DNA of 64,000 nt from Akkermansia massiliensis. Its GTDB lineage: Bacteria; Verrucomicrobiota; Verrucomicrobiia; Verrucomicrobiales; Akkermansiaceae. Every line of letters begins with the position of its first letter. Position 1 is the stretch's first letter. The stretch lies in contig NZ_CP072036.1 of the NCBI RefSeq assembly GCF_018847375.1, forward strand, positions 2,232,001 through 2,296,000, in the 5' to 3' direction. Shown in pieces: positions 8,217 through 21,923 of the stretch. Below the pieces are notes generated by a model, which saw only the letters and a program-made list of their open reading frames with translations, was not told the origin of the DNA and did not search any database. Made by a program: the position numbers and the translations under genes.

Positions 8217-10358
8217 ATGAACATCAGAATTCACTCTTTCAACGTATCGTGTGCCGGGCTGTGCTGCGCCCTGGGCTCCTTTCTGGCGGCTGATGCCCGT
8301 GAGGTCCATTCCCTGAACGGCTCCTGGGATTACAGCTTCAACGGAGGCTCTTCCGGGAAGGTGGCGGTTCCCCATACCTGGAATGCGGAGGATGCCGCGG
8401 ACGGCGTGAAGGGGCAGCGCGGAGACGCCAAGTCCGTCAACAGCGACGCCTACCGGCGCGGCTCCGCCGTTTATTCCCGCACTCTTCCGGTGGCCCCCAG
8501 GCCGGGCAAGAGGTATTTCATCCGCGGCGGAGGCGCCAGCATCGTTTCCGAGGTTTCCGTCAACGGGAAGCCTGCCGGCAGGCATGAGGGGGCGTTTACC
8601 GCTTTCTGTTATGAAATCACTCCCCTCCTGAAACAAGGCGCCAACACGGTTTCCGTTCTGGTGGACAATACGCAGCGGGAACATATAGCGCCCCAGCGCG
8701 GGGATTTTTCCATGTTCGGCGGCCTGTACCGGCCCATTGAGCTGATTGAAACGGACGGCGTGTGCATTGACCCCCTCTTTTACGCCTCCCCCGGCGTCTT
8801 CATTACGACGAAGTCCCTGGATAAGTCCAAAGCGGAGGTGGAAGTGAAGACCCTGCTGAACTCGGACGGGAAGGCGCGGGACGTGGATGTAGCCGTGGAA
8901 ATCCTGGACATGAAGGGCAGGAAGGTGGCCGGAAAGACGGTGAAAGCCGCCGCCGGGGAAAAGAAGAACCTGGAGGTTCCCGTAACGCTGGCGATCGCCA
9001 AGCCCGTGCTCTGGAACGGAGTCAGGAATCCCTACCTCTACCAGGTGAAGACTTCCATCAGGACGGCGGACGGCCAGACGGACGAAATAGTGCAGCCTCT
9101 GGGCCTCCGGACCGTTTCCGTCGATCCCGGGAAGGGCTTTGTCCTGAACGGGAAGCCCATGCAGGTCAAGGGCGTCAGCCGCCACCAGGACATGAAGGGG
9201 AAGGGCTGGGCGCTTTCTCCGGAAGATGAGGCGCGGGACATCCGGCTGATTGCAGACATGGGAGCGGACGGCTTGAGAACGGGCCACTATCCAGCCTCCA
9301 GTAATGTTTACGACCTGTGCGACAAGACGGGGCTGGTCGTCTGGTCCGAGGTGCCCAACGTCAACCTGGTGCGTGATACGCCGGAGTTCCGGGAGAACAA
9401 CCGCCTCCAGGCCCGGGAAATGATTTACCAGCACTGGAACCACCCCTCCATTTGCATGTGGGGCATTTTCAATGAAATCGGCCACCAGCCGGAGGCTTCC
9501 TCCAAAGGGGTGGACATGGAGGCTGAATTGACGGAACTGAACAAGTTCGTGAAGGAGACGGACCCCTCCCGCATGACAGTGGCGGCCAGCAACCAGGCGG
9601 GCCGCAAGAAGCTGAACAATATTCCGGACCACATCGCGTTCAATACGTATCCCGGCTGGTACGGGGGCGGCCCGGAAACCATGAAGGGGAACCTGAACGG
9701 CTACATCCGCGATTACGGCGGCAAAATGGGAATCGCCGTCAGCGAATACGGCCATGGCGCCAGCACGGGCATGCATGAGAATCCGGCCAAAAGGCCGTCC
9801 CCCACGGGGTTCTGGCATCCGGAGGAATGGCAGTCCCAGGCGCATGAGATCAATTACAAGTGCATCAGGGAGAGGCCGGAGGTGTGGGGCTCCTTTGTCT
9901 GGAACATGTTTGACTTCGGTTCCGCCTCCCGCTTTGAGGGGGAAAGCCCCGGCATCAATGACAAGGGGCTGGTGACCTATGACCGCAAGACGCCCAAGGA
10001 CGCCTATTTCTTCTACAAGGCCAACTGGAGTCCCCAGCCGACCGTGTACATTACGTCCCGCAGGTTTGCGGAGCGCACGGAAAAGACGGTGCCCGTGAAG
10101 GTTTACAGCAATGCCCCTGCGGTGAAGCTGGCCGTCAACGGGAAGGCCGTGGGAAGCGTCAAGCCGGATGAATTGAAGCGCGCCGTCTGGCCTGAAGTGA
10201 CTCTCAAGCCCGGTGTCAACACCATCACGGCCACGGCCTCCGTGGGCGGGAAAACGTACACGGATTCCTGCAAATGGACCTTGAAGCCTTCCGGGGGGGA
10301 GGAAGGAAAGAAGGATTCCGAGCGCTATCAGGACCCTTCCATCAACAAGTACAAGTAA
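8217..10358 (+). CDS. Glycoside hydrolase family 2, secreted beta-galactosidase type
   Basis: Retaining exo-glycosidase, most likely a beta-galactosidase acting on mucin glycans outside the cytoplasm. 713 residues. A signal peptide ends near LAADA-RE. A sugar-binding jelly-roll domain (about 30-190), an immunoglobulin-like domain (about 190-300) and a TIM barrel (about 305-600) follow. The acid/base Glu is in GIFNEIG (E420) and the nucleophile in VSEYGHG (E510). A C-terminal Ig-like region (about 620-690) and a short charged tail close the protein. It is first of three GH2 genes in a row; the next starts 22 bases after this stop, so they are probably cotranscribed. Substrate specificity (galactose versus glucuronic acid) is not provable from motifs alone. 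Confidence 0.93.
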   Translation: MNIRIHSFNVSCAGLCCALGSFLAADAREVHSLNGSWDYSFNGGSSGKVAVPHTWNAEDAADGVKGQRGDAKSVNSDAYRRGSAVYSRTLPVAPRPGKRYFIRGGGASIVSEVSVNGKPAGRHEGAFTAFCYEITPLLKQGANTVSVLVDNTQREHIAPQRGDFSMFGGLYRPIELIETDGVCIDPLFYASPGVFITTKSLDKSKAEVEVKTLLNSDGKARDVDVAVEILDMKGRKVAGKTVKAAAGEKKNLEVPVTLAIAKPVLWNGVRNPYLYQVKTSIRTADGQTDEIVQPLGLRTVSVDPGKGFVLNGKPMQVKGVSRHQDMKGKGWALSPEDEARDIRLIADMGADGLRTGHYPASSNVYDLCDKTGLVVWSEVPNVNLVRDTPEFRENNRLQAREMIYQHWNHPSICMWGIFNEIGHQPEASSKGVDMEAELTELNKFVKETDPSRMTVAASNQAGRKKLNNIPDHIAFNTYPGWYGGGPETMKGNLNGYIRDYGGKMGIAVSEYGHGASTGMHENPAKRPSPTGFWHPEEWQSQAHEINYKCIRERPEVWGSFVWNMFDFGSASRFEGESPGINDKGLVTYDRKTPKDAYFFYKANWSPQPTVYITSRRFAERTEKTVPVKVYSNAPAVKLAVNGKAVGSVKPDELKRAVWPEVTLKPGVNTITATASVGGKTYTDSCKWTLKPSGGEEGKKDSERYQDPSINKYK

Positions 10359-10374
10359 GCAATCCAGCACCTGA

Positions 10375-14250
<3,876 letters not shown>

Positions 14251-14259
14251 CGATCGGCG

Positions 14260-14341
14260 GGAGCGCCGCTTTCCTGAATGAAGGCTTTTTTCCAGCCGTG
14301 CAGCCCGGAAGGGGTGCACGGCTTGTTGCTGCGGGCGCTCC
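14260..14341 (+). repeat. Nested inverted repeats between GH2 genes
   Basis: GGAGCGCC (14260-14267) pairs with GGCGCTCC (14334-14341), and inside it AGCCGTGCA (14294-14302) pairs with TGCACGGCT (14315-14323). There is no clean T-run after it. It may attenuate transcription between the second and third GH2 gene or simply stabilise the mRNA. Confidence 0.45.
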
Positions 14342-14399
14342 AGGGAGCGGAAATGTTTTTTGGTTGAAAGAAAGAGCACCGTGGAATGGTAGCATACGC

Positions 14400-16985
14400 A
14401 TGCGCAAGATGATTGCCTGTATGCTGGGCGCCGCCGCCCTGTGTTTTTCCATGGCCGGAGCGGAAACGCCCGTTTCCGCCGCGGAGAAAGCTTCGTCTCC
14501 CTGCAGGAGGATGGCCTGGAACCGCGGCTGGGAGTTCCGGCTGGAAGACGAGCCCGGTAAAAGCGGCTGGCAGACGGCGCATTTGCCACATACGTTCAGC
14601 CTGCCCTATTTCATGTCCGATTCCTTTTACACGGGGCGCGGCTCCTACCGCAAGAAGCTCGTGGTGCCGGAGGAATGGCTGGGGCAGAAGGTTTTTCTGG
14701 ATTGCGGCGCAGCCTTCCAGGTGGCGGAGGTGACGGTGAACGGAAAGGCCGCAGGATGGCATGAAGGGGGGTATACGGCGTTCCGGACGGATTTGACGCC
14801 TTTCCTGAAACGCGGGGAGAATTGGGTGGAGGTGCGCGTGGACAACCGCTGGAACCCCCGCATCGCCCCGCGGGCGGGAGAGCATACCTTTTCCGGCGGC
14901 CTGTACCGGAACGTGCATCTGCACGTGTGTTCTCCCGTGCATCTTCCCGCGCACGGCATCTGGGTGCAGACGCCGGAAGTGACTCCTTCCCGCGGGAAGG
15001 TCCGCATTCTGGCGGCAGTGAAGAATGATAGCGAGAGGATAAAGAGGGTGACGGTGCGCCACACCGTGAGGGAGGACAAGGGTGGCCGCGTGGTGCTCCG
15101 CGGGGAAGAGCCCGTGGAACTGGGCGCGGGAAAGGAAGCGTGCGTTCAGACGGACCTGCCTCCGCTGGCCGCTCCCAGGCTGTGGAGTCCGGCCGTTCCC
15201 AACATGTACCGCGTGACGACGGAGCTGGTGGGCGAAGGGGGAAAAGTGCTGGACCGGGCGGAGAATCCCCTGGGCTTCCGCACCCTGGAGCTGACGGCGG
15301 ACCGGGGCATGCTGATTAACGGGAAGCCCGTTTACCTGCAAGGAGCCAACGTGCACCAGGACCACGCGGGATGGGGGGATGCCGTGACGGACGCCGGAGC
15401 GCGCCGGGACGTGCTGCTGATGAAGGACGCCGGGTTCAATTTCATCCGCGGCTCCCATTATCCCCATTCCCAGGCTTTTCTGGACGCCTGCGACCGGGAG
15501 GGGATGTGCATGCTGAATGAAGGCATTTTCTGGGGCATGGGCGGCTTCAAGGAGCACGACAGGTACTGGAATTGCGACGCCTATCCCACGGAAGAGAAGG
15601 ACCGCGCCGCGTTTGAGGAGAGTTGCATGCGCCAGGTGAGGGAGATGGTGCTGCAATTCCGCAACCACCCTTCCATCGTCATCTGGAGCATCAGCAACGA
15701 ACCGTTTTTCACCCGGCATGCGCCGGAGGCCAGGGCCCTGTGCGGCAAGCTGATTGCCCTGGTGAAAGAGCTGGACCCGACGCGCCCCGTGTGCGCCGGG
15801 GGAGGCCAGCGCGGCGATTTCGACAAGCTGGGGGACATGGCCGCCTTCAACGGGGACGGCTCCCATGTGAAGACGCCCGGCAGGCCCAGCATGGTGACGG
15901 AATACGGTTCCGTGAGCTGCAGGAGGCCGGGGGCTTATGCGCCGGGCTGGGGGGACATGGCCGGGGACAAGCAGGCGGGGGCGCGCTATGCCTGGCGCGC
16001 GGGGGAGGCGGTCTGGTGCGGTTTTGACCACGGCAGCATCTGGCCCTCCGGCGGACGCATGGGCATTGTGGATTACTTCCGCATTCCCAAGAGGGCCTGG
16101 TACTGGTACAGGAATGAGTTTAAAAACATTCCCCCGCCGGAATGGCCCGTGGAGGGAACGCCTGCGCAGGTGAAGCTGACCGCGGACAAGAAGGTCATCA
16201 GCCCGGCTGACGGCACGGACGATGTGCACGTGACCGTGAAGGTGGCGGATGCCTCCGGCAGGCAGATAGCCAATGCCGTTCCGGTAACGCTCACGGTGGA
16301 ATCAGGCCCCGGAGAGTTCCCCACCGGCAAGAGCATCACGTTCACGCCCGGGACGGACATTGACTTCATTGACGGCTGCGCGGCTATTGAGTTCCGGTCT
16401 TATTACGCCGGGAAAACGGTCATCAAGGCGTCTTCCCCGGGATTGAAGGGGGACAGCATCCAGATTGTTTCCCGGAACGCCCCGGCGTACGTGGCGGGCA
16501 GGAGCGCGGAAACGAAGGAGAGGCCCTACAGGCGTTTTTCCGCGCAGGAGAGGGATGCCCAGGTGGCGCGGTACGGGCAGTCCGGAACCGGAGCCGGAGA
16601 GAAGGCGAACCTGGCGGCTTTGAGGCCTTGTTCCGCTTCCTCCAATCTTCAGGACGCGATGAAGGCGTCCGATGGCGACGGCGCTTCCGCATGGGTGCCG
16701 TCCGCAGAAGACAGGGAGCCATGGTGGCGGCTGGACATGGAGTTTGAATTCCGCCTGGACCGGGTGGAGGCGAAAGCCGCCGGAATATGGAAAGGGCAGC
16801 CTCCCGTGGTGCAGGTCAGCAAAGACGGCAAAACCTGGAAGGATGTGAAAACCGTTCTTCTGAAGGACGGGGCCGGATTGGTCGCCGCGTGCTCCGGGGA
16901 GGCGAAGGCCAGGTATGTCCGCATCCGGCTGTCGCCGGGGCAGGGGATTGCGGAAGTGGCCGTGTGGCCGGCGGATGCCTCATGA
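14400..16985 (+). CDS. GH2 family glycosidase with C-terminal discoidin-like domain
   Basis: Secreted 861-residue GH2 enzyme. The start at 14400 gives MRKMIACMLGAAALCFSMAG, a clear signal peptide; the open frame from 14298 would put 34 residues before it. Jelly-roll and Ig-like domains precede a TIM barrel with acid/base E434 in SISNEPFFTRH and nucleophile E501 in VTEYGSVSC. An Ig-like/invasin-like beta domain (about 580-690, LTADKKVISPADGTDDVHV) and a discoidin-like carbohydrate-binding domain (about 735-861) follow. The barrel motifs are of the beta-galactosidase/beta-glucuronidase type; beta-galactosidase is likelier from context. Its stop overlaps the end of rarA on the other strand by six bases. 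Confidence 0.92.
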   Translation: MRKMIACMLGAAALCFSMAGAETPVSAAEKASSPCRRMAWNRGWEFRLEDEPGKSGWQTAHLPHTFSLPYFMSDSFYTGRGSYRKKLVVPEEWLGQKVFLDCGAAFQVAEVTVNGKAAGWHEGGYTAFRTDLTPFLKRGENWVEVRVDNRWNPRIAPRAGEHTFSGGLYRNVHLHVCSPVHLPAHGIWVQTPEVTPSRGKVRILAAVKNDSERIKRVTVRHTVREDKGGRVVLRGEEPVELGAGKEACVQTDLPPLAAPRLWSPAVPNMYRVTTELVGEGGKVLDRAENPLGFRTLELTADRGMLINGKPVYLQGANVHQDHAGWGDAVTDAGARRDVLLMKDAGFNFIRGSHYPHSQAFLDACDREGMCMLNEGIFWGMGGFKEHDRYWNCDAYPTEEKDRAAFEESCMRQVREMVLQFRNHPSIVIWSISNEPFFTRHAPEARALCGKLIALVKELDPTRPVCAGGGQRGDFDKLGDMAAFNGDGSHVKTPGRPSMVTEYGSVSCRRPGAYAPGWGDMAGDKQAGARYAWRAGEAVWCGFDHGSIWPSGGRMGIVDYFRIPKRAWYWYRNEFKNIPPPEWPVEGTPAQVKLTADKKVISPADGTDDVHVTVKVADASGRQIANAVPVTLTVESGPGEFPTGKSITFTPGTDIDFIDGCAAIEFRSYYAGKTVIKASSPGLKGDSIQIVSRNAPAYVAGRSAETKERPYRRFSAQERDAQVARYGQSGTGAGEKANLAALRPCSASSNLQDAMKASDGDGASAWVPSAEDREPWWRLDMEFEFRLDRVEAKAAGIWKGQPPVVQVSKDGKTWKDVKTVLLKDGAGLVAACSGEAKARYVRIRLSPGQGIAEVAVWPADAS

Positions 16986-18359
16986 GGGGGCCTGTTCCTC
17001 CGGGGCGGGGGGCTTTTTCCGGCCTCTCCGCGTGCCGGAGCTTCCGGAATCCTCTTCCGCACGCTGGCGGCGCAGTTTGTCCCAGTATGCCAGCCGCTTG
17101 TTGATTTCCCGTTCAAAGCCCCGTTCCGGCGGCTTGTAGAACTGGCGGCGGGGCATCTTGTCCGGAAAGTAGTTCTGCCCGGAAAAGGCGTCCGGAGCGT
17201 CGTGGTCGTACGCGTAATTTTTTCCGTAGCCCAGCTCCTTCATCAATTTGGTGGGCGCGTTCAGGATGTGCGCCGGAGGCATCAGGGAGCCGTATTCCCT
17301 GGCCGCCTTCCGGGCCGCTCCCCAGGCGGTGTAGGCGCTGTTGGATTTGGGGGCGCAGCCCAGGTAGATGACCAGTTCCGCGATCGCCAGCTCTCCTTCC
17401 GGAGAGCCCAGGCGTTCATAGGTGTCCCACGCGGCAATGGCCATTTGCAGCGCGGCGGGGTCCGCCAGGCTGATGTCCTCCATGGCGAAGCGGGTGAGGC
17501 GGCGCAGCAGGTAGAGCGGGTCTTCCCCGCCCTGGAGCATGCGCGCGGCCCAGTACAGGGCGGCGTCCGTATCAGAGCCGCGCAGGGACTTGTGCAGGGC
17601 GCTGATGAGGTTGTAGTGGCCCTCCCGGTCCTTGTCGTAAACCGGGGCGCGCTGCTGGACGATTTTCAGCAGGGCCGGCGTGTCCAGCGTCTCGTCAGGC
17701 TTGCAGAGGTCAAAGACGCTTTCCATCAGGTTGATGAGGTAGCGGCCGTCCCCGTCCGCCAGTTCAATGAGGGTGGCGCGCGCCTCCGGAGCGAGCGGCA
17801 GCTTGCGCTGGAGAAGGGATTCCGCCCGCTCAATGATGCTTTCCAGCGCCGGAGCGTCCAGGGAATGCATGACGAAGACCTTGCAGCGGGAGAGAAGTGC
17901 GCTGTTCAGTTCAAAGGAGGGGTTTTCCGTGGTGGCCCCCACGAGCGTGACGGTTCCGTTTTCCACGTATGGCAGGAAGCCGTCCTGCTGGGCGCGGTTG
18001 AACCGGTGGATTTCATCCACGAAGAGGAGGGTTCCCTGGCCGTATTCCCGCCGTTTGGCGGCCTCGTCAAAGGCTTTCCTCAGATCCGCCATGCCGGAGA
18101 AGACGGCGGAGAGCGCGACGAAGTGCATGGACGTGCGCGTGGCCAGGATGCGCGCCAGCGTGGTTTTTCCGCAGCCGGGCGGCCCCCACAGGACGAAGCT
18201 GGTCAGCTTGCCGGAATCCGCCATGAGCCGGATGGGCCCTCCCTCTCCCAGCAGGTGGTCCTGGCCCACGATTTCCTCCAGGGCGGCCGGTCTCAGGCGG
18301 TCCGCCAGGGGCCGGTCCGCGAAGGCGGCAAACAGGCCCGGCGTATCGTCTTTTTTCAT
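16980..18359 (-). CDS. rarA: Replication-associated recombination protein A (AAA ATPase)
   Basis: MgsA/RarA-type clamp-loader-like AAA+ ATPase that acts at stalled replication forks. 459 residues with the start at 18359; 18371 and 18407 are in-frame alternatives with no better ribosome-binding site. IVGQDHLLGEGGPI precedes Walker A GPPGCGKTTL and Walker B LLFVDEIHRFNRAQQD. The sensor-1 region GATTENPSF and the C-terminal tetramerisation domain (SLRGSDTDAALYW, GCAPKSNSAYTAW) are present. The tail is a charged RGRKKPPAPEEQ extension. It is a housekeeping gene placed between glycosidase genes on the opposite strand. Confidence 0.95.
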   Translation of the reverse strand: MKKDDTPGLFAAFADRPLADRLRPAALEEIVGQDHLLGEGGPIRLMADSGKLTSFVLWGPPGCGKTTLARILATRTSMHFVALSAVFSGMADLRKAFDEAAKRREYGQGTLLFVDEIHRFNRAQQDGFLPYVENGTVTLVGATTENPSFELNSALLSRCKVFVMHSLDAPALESIIERAESLLQRKLPLAPEARATLIELADGDGRYLINLMESVFDLCKPDETLDTPALLKIVQQRAPVYDKDREGHYNLISALHKSLRGSDTDAALYWAARMLQGGEDPLYLLRRLTRFAMEDISLADPAALQMAIAAWDTYERLGSPEGELAIAELVIYLGCAPKSNSAYTAWGAARKAAREYGSLMPPAHILNAPTKLMKELGYGKNYAYDHDAPDAFSGQNYFPDKMPRRQFYKPPERGFEREINKRLAYWDKLRRQRAEEDSGSSGTRRGRKKPPAPEEQAPS

Positions 18360-18537
18360 GGTGTCCATCATACGCCGCGGGAAAAAGGAAGGCAAGGGGC
18401 GCATCATGGCATTTCAGGCGGAGCGGACGGGCTGGCGTGTCATGGAGCGGGAGGTTCCCTGACCGCTTTTAACGGGATTAAGGAAAAACGGGAAGAAAAG
18501 GAAAGACTCCCGGCAGAAGCGGTGTATACTGGACGTG

Positions 18538-20178
18538 ATGTTCCGCTATGTTTCCCCTGTATTCCTTTTCCTGCTCTCCGGAGCATGCTGCCTGACCGTG
18601 AATGCGCAGGACCAGATCATTCCCCGGCCCGTTTCCGTCAGGATTGCGGACAAAAGCGAGGCGAAGCCCGTGAAGCTGGATGGAGGCACGCGCATCGTGT
18701 GCCGGGAGAAGGACGTCGGGTTCCAGCGTCAGGCCCGTCTGCTGCAGCAGTTTTTATCAGGCGGAACAGGACTGCCCCTGGCGGGGATGGGGGGAACGGG
18801 GGCCATCCGAATAGAGAAGGATGCTTCCCTGAAACAGTACGGACCGGAGGCGTACCGCCTGGAAGCGGCGCCCGGAAATATCGTGATCAAGGCTGCTGCA
18901 CCAAAAGGGGTGTATTACGCCGGACAGAGCCTGGCGCAGATGCTGCCTGCCGCGTTTTTTGACGATGGCGCGGACAAGGGGGCGGTAAGCTGGACCGTGG
19001 CGGAGAAGCCTTTTTCCATGCTGGATTATCCCCGCTTTGCGTGGCGCGCCTTCATGCTGGATGAAGCGAGGCATTTTTTTGGAGAGGAGGAGGTGAAGAG
19101 GCTGATTGACCAGATGGGGCTTCTGAAAATGAATATCCTGCACTGGCATTTGTCCGACGATGCCGGATGGCGCGTCCAGATTAAAAAGTATCCCAAGCTG
19201 ACCTCCATCGGCAGCAAGCGGAGAGACACGGAGATAGAGACGTGGGGGAGCGGCAAGTATGAGGGCAGGCCCCATGAAGGTTTTTATACGCAGGAGCAGA
19301 TCAGGCGCATCGTCCGCTATGCGGCCGACCGGAATATAACGATTGTGCCGGAAATAGACATTCCCGGGCATTCCGCCGCCGCCACGTTCTCCTATCCGGA
19401 ATTGAAGTTGTCCGCCAAGCCCGTGACGGAGATTCCCGTGAGCTTCAATGACGGAACCGCGTTTGACCCCACCAACGAGCGGACCTACCAGTTTCTGGGG
19501 GATATCATGACAGAGCTGGCGGCCCTGTTTCCCGGCGGCATCATCCACATCGGCGGCGACGAGGTGCGGTATAAGAAGTACTGGGCGGGCGTGCCCCACA
19601 TTGAGGAGTTCATGAAGAAGAAGGGCATCAGGAATTTCCCGGACCTTCAGATCATGTTTACGAACCGGATTTCCGGCATGCTGGCTAAGAAGGGAATACG
19701 GATGATCGGATGGAATGAGATTCTGGGTTCCGACGTGCACAATGACGGCGGCCAGGGGGCCGCTCTGGGCAAGCTGGACGGGAAGGCCATCATCCATTTC
19801 TGGTACGGGTCCGACAAGATTGCCACCAAGGCGGTTGAAGACGGTCACCAGGTGGTCAATTCCACCTCCCATATGACTTATATGAACAAGGGTTACGACA
19901 AGCTCCCCCTGTCCAAATCCTATTCCTTTGAACCCGTTTTCGCGGGATTGAAGCCGGAACATCAGCAGAACGTCATCGGCCTGGGCTGCCAGGTCTGGAC
20001 GGAATGGATTGCAGATGCGGACAAACTGCACCGCCATGTGTTCCCCCGCATTGCCGCTTATGCGGAAACGGGCTGGACCCGGAAGGAGGACAAGAATTTT
20101 CAGGATTTCCAGAGGCGGCTGCCTGGATATGAGAAGATTCTGGATGCCTTGAAGATCGAGCACGGGGAAGAGAAGTAA
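18538..20178 (+). CDS. GH20 beta-N-acetylhexosaminidase, secreted
   Basis: Removes terminal GlcNAc/GalNAc from glycans by substrate-assisted catalysis. 546 residues from the ATG at 18538 (a GTG lies one codon before). A signal peptide ends near VNAQ-DQ. A GH20 N-terminal alpha/beta domain (about 25-155, ending in KGVYYAGQSLAQMLP) leads into the TIM barrel: FMLDEARHFF, HWHLSDDAGWR, EIDIPGHSAA and the catalytic Asp-Glu pair in HIGGDEVRYKKYW (D341, E342). Barrel-closing WNEILGS and QVWTEWI follow. It works logically with the upstream beta-galactosidases on mucin core and poly-LacNAc structures. There is no added binding domain. Confidence 0.95.
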   Translation: MFRYVSPVFLFLLSGACCLTVNAQDQIIPRPVSVRIADKSEAKPVKLDGGTRIVCREKDVGFQRQARLLQQFLSGGTGLPLAGMGGTGAIRIEKDASLKQYGPEAYRLEAAPGNIVIKAAAPKGVYYAGQSLAQMLPAAFFDDGADKGAVSWTVAEKPFSMLDYPRFAWRAFMLDEARHFFGEEEVKRLIDQMGLLKMNILHWHLSDDAGWRVQIKKYPKLTSIGSKRRDTEIETWGSGKYEGRPHEGFYTQEQIRRIVRYAADRNITIVPEIDIPGHSAAATFSYPELKLSAKPVTEIPVSFNDGTAFDPTNERTYQFLGDIMTELAALFPGGIIHIGGDEVRYKKYWAGVPHIEEFMKKKGIRNFPDLQIMFTNRISGMLAKKGIRMIGWNEILGSDVHNDGGQGAALGKLDGKAIIHFWYGSDKIATKAVEDGHQVVNSTSHMTYMNKGYDKLPLSKSYSFEPVFAGLKPEHQQNVIGLGCQVWTEWIADADKLHRHVFPRIAAYAETGWTRKEDKNFQDFQRRLPGYEKILDALKIEHGEEK

Positions 20179-20543
20179 CGGAACGCGCCGCCTCCGCAGC
20201 CGGAGGACGTTTTCAGGAAAGACAGGCTGGTTTCCCGTTCCGGAGGGAACGAGATGAGGGGAAACCTGTGCCGTTCCTCCTTTCCGCGAAGGAGAGGCGT
20301 GATTTCCGGGAATGCGCTCGTTTTTGGTGCGGAGATGACTGCCTTTTCCAGGGAAGCCTCCGGTCCGGCGGAGAACTGGCTGTCTTTTCAGGAGAGCCTG
20401 CCGCCTTAAAACGGTTTGTCACACTCTGGCATGGTGTCAACAAAAACAGGGAAACTGGTCTCCAACCAATCATGGACCAGCGGTTTTCTGACCGCCTGCG
20501 GTCCCGATTTCACTAATTAAACATAGATTATAAGGAGAATAAG
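20179..20543. other. Intergenic region with weak hairpins
   Basis: No gene supported. CCTCCG-CAGC-CGGAGG (20191-20206) just after the GH20 stop may be a weak terminator. GCGGT-TTTCTG-ACCGC lies at 20480-20495. AT-rich sequence at about 20512-20531 probably holds the promoter of the next operon. Confidence 0.4.
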
Positions 20544-21230
20544 ATGATGTCCCTGATATCCTCGCATTATCATCAGCTGTACACGCCGGAAGACGCTGCC
20601 GTAGTTTTCATTGACCACCAGCCCCAAATGACCTTTGGCGTAGCCAACATCAACCGTGCCGACCTGATCAATAACGTCACCCTGCTGGCGAAGGCCGCCA
20701 AGCTGTTCCAGGTGCCCACCGTGATTACGGCCGTGGAAACAGAGGGCTTTTCCGGCTATGTCTGGCCCCAGCTCCTGGATATTTTTCCGGGCCAGCACGT
20801 CATTGAACGCACGTCCATGAATTCCTGGGATTCCGACGAGTTCCGGAAGGCCATCAAGGCGACGGGCCGCAAGAATATCCTCCTTACCGGGCTCTGGACG
20901 GAAGTGTGCGTCACGTGGCCCGCCATTGAGATGATCGGCGACGGTTATAACATTTACGTGGTGGAGGACTGCTGCGGCGCCACCTCCAAGGACGCCCAGA
21001 AGGCGGCCCTTTCCCGCATCGTCCAGGCGGGCGGCACGCGGCTGACGACCATCGGAGCCCTTCTGGAGTTCCAGCGCGACTGGAAGAACAAGGAACATTA
21101 CGACGCCCTGATGAATCTGCTCAAGCAGCAGGGCGGCGCTTACGGCGTGGGCGTGGAGTACGCCTACACGATGGTTCACCATGCTCCCCAGTCCGCCCTG
21201 TCCCCGCAGGTGGTGAAGCATGACGCCTGA
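20544..21230 (+). CDS. YcaC-like isochorismatase-family hydrolase
   Basis: Cysteine hydrolase superfamily protein, 228 residues. Asp in VVFIDHQPQMTFGV, a central ERTSMNSWDS stretch and the nucleophile-bearing TGLWTEVCVTWPA match the Asp-Lys-Cys type of site, and the overall pattern (VDHQ near the N-terminus, TEVCV) is closest to E. coli YcaC, whose substrate is unknown. No signal peptide, so cytoplasmic. The start at 20544 is fixed by AAGGAG at 20532-20537, one of the few clear Shine-Dalgarno sequences in the window. It is first gene of a three-gene unit with an ABM-domain membrane protein and an amidohydrolase, suggesting turnover of a small amide or aromatic compound. The substrate is not inferable. 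Confidence 0.85.
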   Translation: MMSLISSHYHQLYTPEDAAVVFIDHQPQMTFGVANINRADLINNVTLLAKAAKLFQVPTVITAVETEGFSGYVWPQLLDIFPGQHVIERTSMNSWDSDEFRKAIKATGRKNILLTGLWTEVCVTWPAIEMIGDGYNIYVVEDCCGATSKDAQKAALSRIVQAGGTRLTTIGALLEFQRDWKNKEHYDALMNLLKQQGGAYGVGVEYAYTMVHHAPQSALSPQVVKHDA

Positions 21231-21311
21231 TTGCCCGCAGAGTTTTTCCGGCGCTCCCTCCGTTAACACGGGGGTGCGCGCCGGAAGAAAAACCCTGAAC
21301 ATTCATCAGGC

Positions 21312-21923
21312 ATGAACGCCATCAATCCTTCAGAGGAAGTGACCGTTGTGGTGCGCCGGCATATTCTGCCGGGGCATGAAGGCCAGTTTGAGCACGCCAT
21401 GCGGGATTTCGTCAATTTTGTGCTGAGCTGCCCCGGGCATGTGGGCATCAGCGTCCTGCGGCCCTCCGACGGAAACGGGGAATATGTGGTGGTGGACCGT
21501 TTCGCGAGCGCCGCCGCCAGAAAAGCCCTGGTTTCCTCCCCGGAGTACGAACGCTGGATGAAGCTGCTGGGAGCCCATACGGAAGGGGAGGCCCATATCC
21601 AGGAGATGAACGGCCTGGACGCCTGGTTGAACCAGCCGGGCACCCCGATGATGACGCCGCCGCGCTACAAGACGGCGGCGGCCACCTATCTGGGCGTGTG
21701 CCTGGTCATCTTTCTTCTGAACATTACCGTGGGTGGGCCCATCCGCAGCGTGCTGCCCGGATGGCTTTCCTTTTTCCTGTTCAACGCCTGTGTGGTGGCG
21801 CTGCTGACCTGGGTATTCATGCCGCTGATCAGCAGCATTCTGTCTCCCTGGCTTTTCAGGGCGCAGGCCGGAACCATTCCGGGAACAACCCCGAACCATG
21901 ATGAAAACAATGAAAAACAATGA
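21312..21923 (+). CDS. ABM-domain protein with two membrane segments
   Basis: 203 residues. The N-terminal half (about 8-105) resembles antibiotic-biosynthesis-monooxygenase (ABM, dimeric alpha/beta barrel) domains: VVVRRHILPGHEGQFEHAM at the start and YVVVDRFASAAARKAL. The C-terminal part has two transmembrane helices (about 126-146 and 152-176) and a polar tail, as in the ABM-membrane fusions related to Rv2749/YgiN-type proteins. It starts 81 bases after the YcaC-like gene and overlaps the following amidohydrolase by 26 bases, so translation is probably coupled. Function is unknown; a membrane-attached oxygenase or stress-related enzyme is the best guess. Confidence 0.8.
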   Translation: MNAINPSEEVTVVVRRHILPGHEGQFEHAMRDFVNFVLSCPGHVGISVLRPSDGNGEYVVVDRFASAAARKALVSSPEYERWMKLLGAHTEGEAHIQEMNGLDAWLNQPGTPMMTPPRYKTAAATYLGVCLVIFLLNITVGGPIRSVLPGWLSFFLFNACVVALLTWVFMPLISSILSPWLFRAQAGTIPGTTPNHDENNEKQ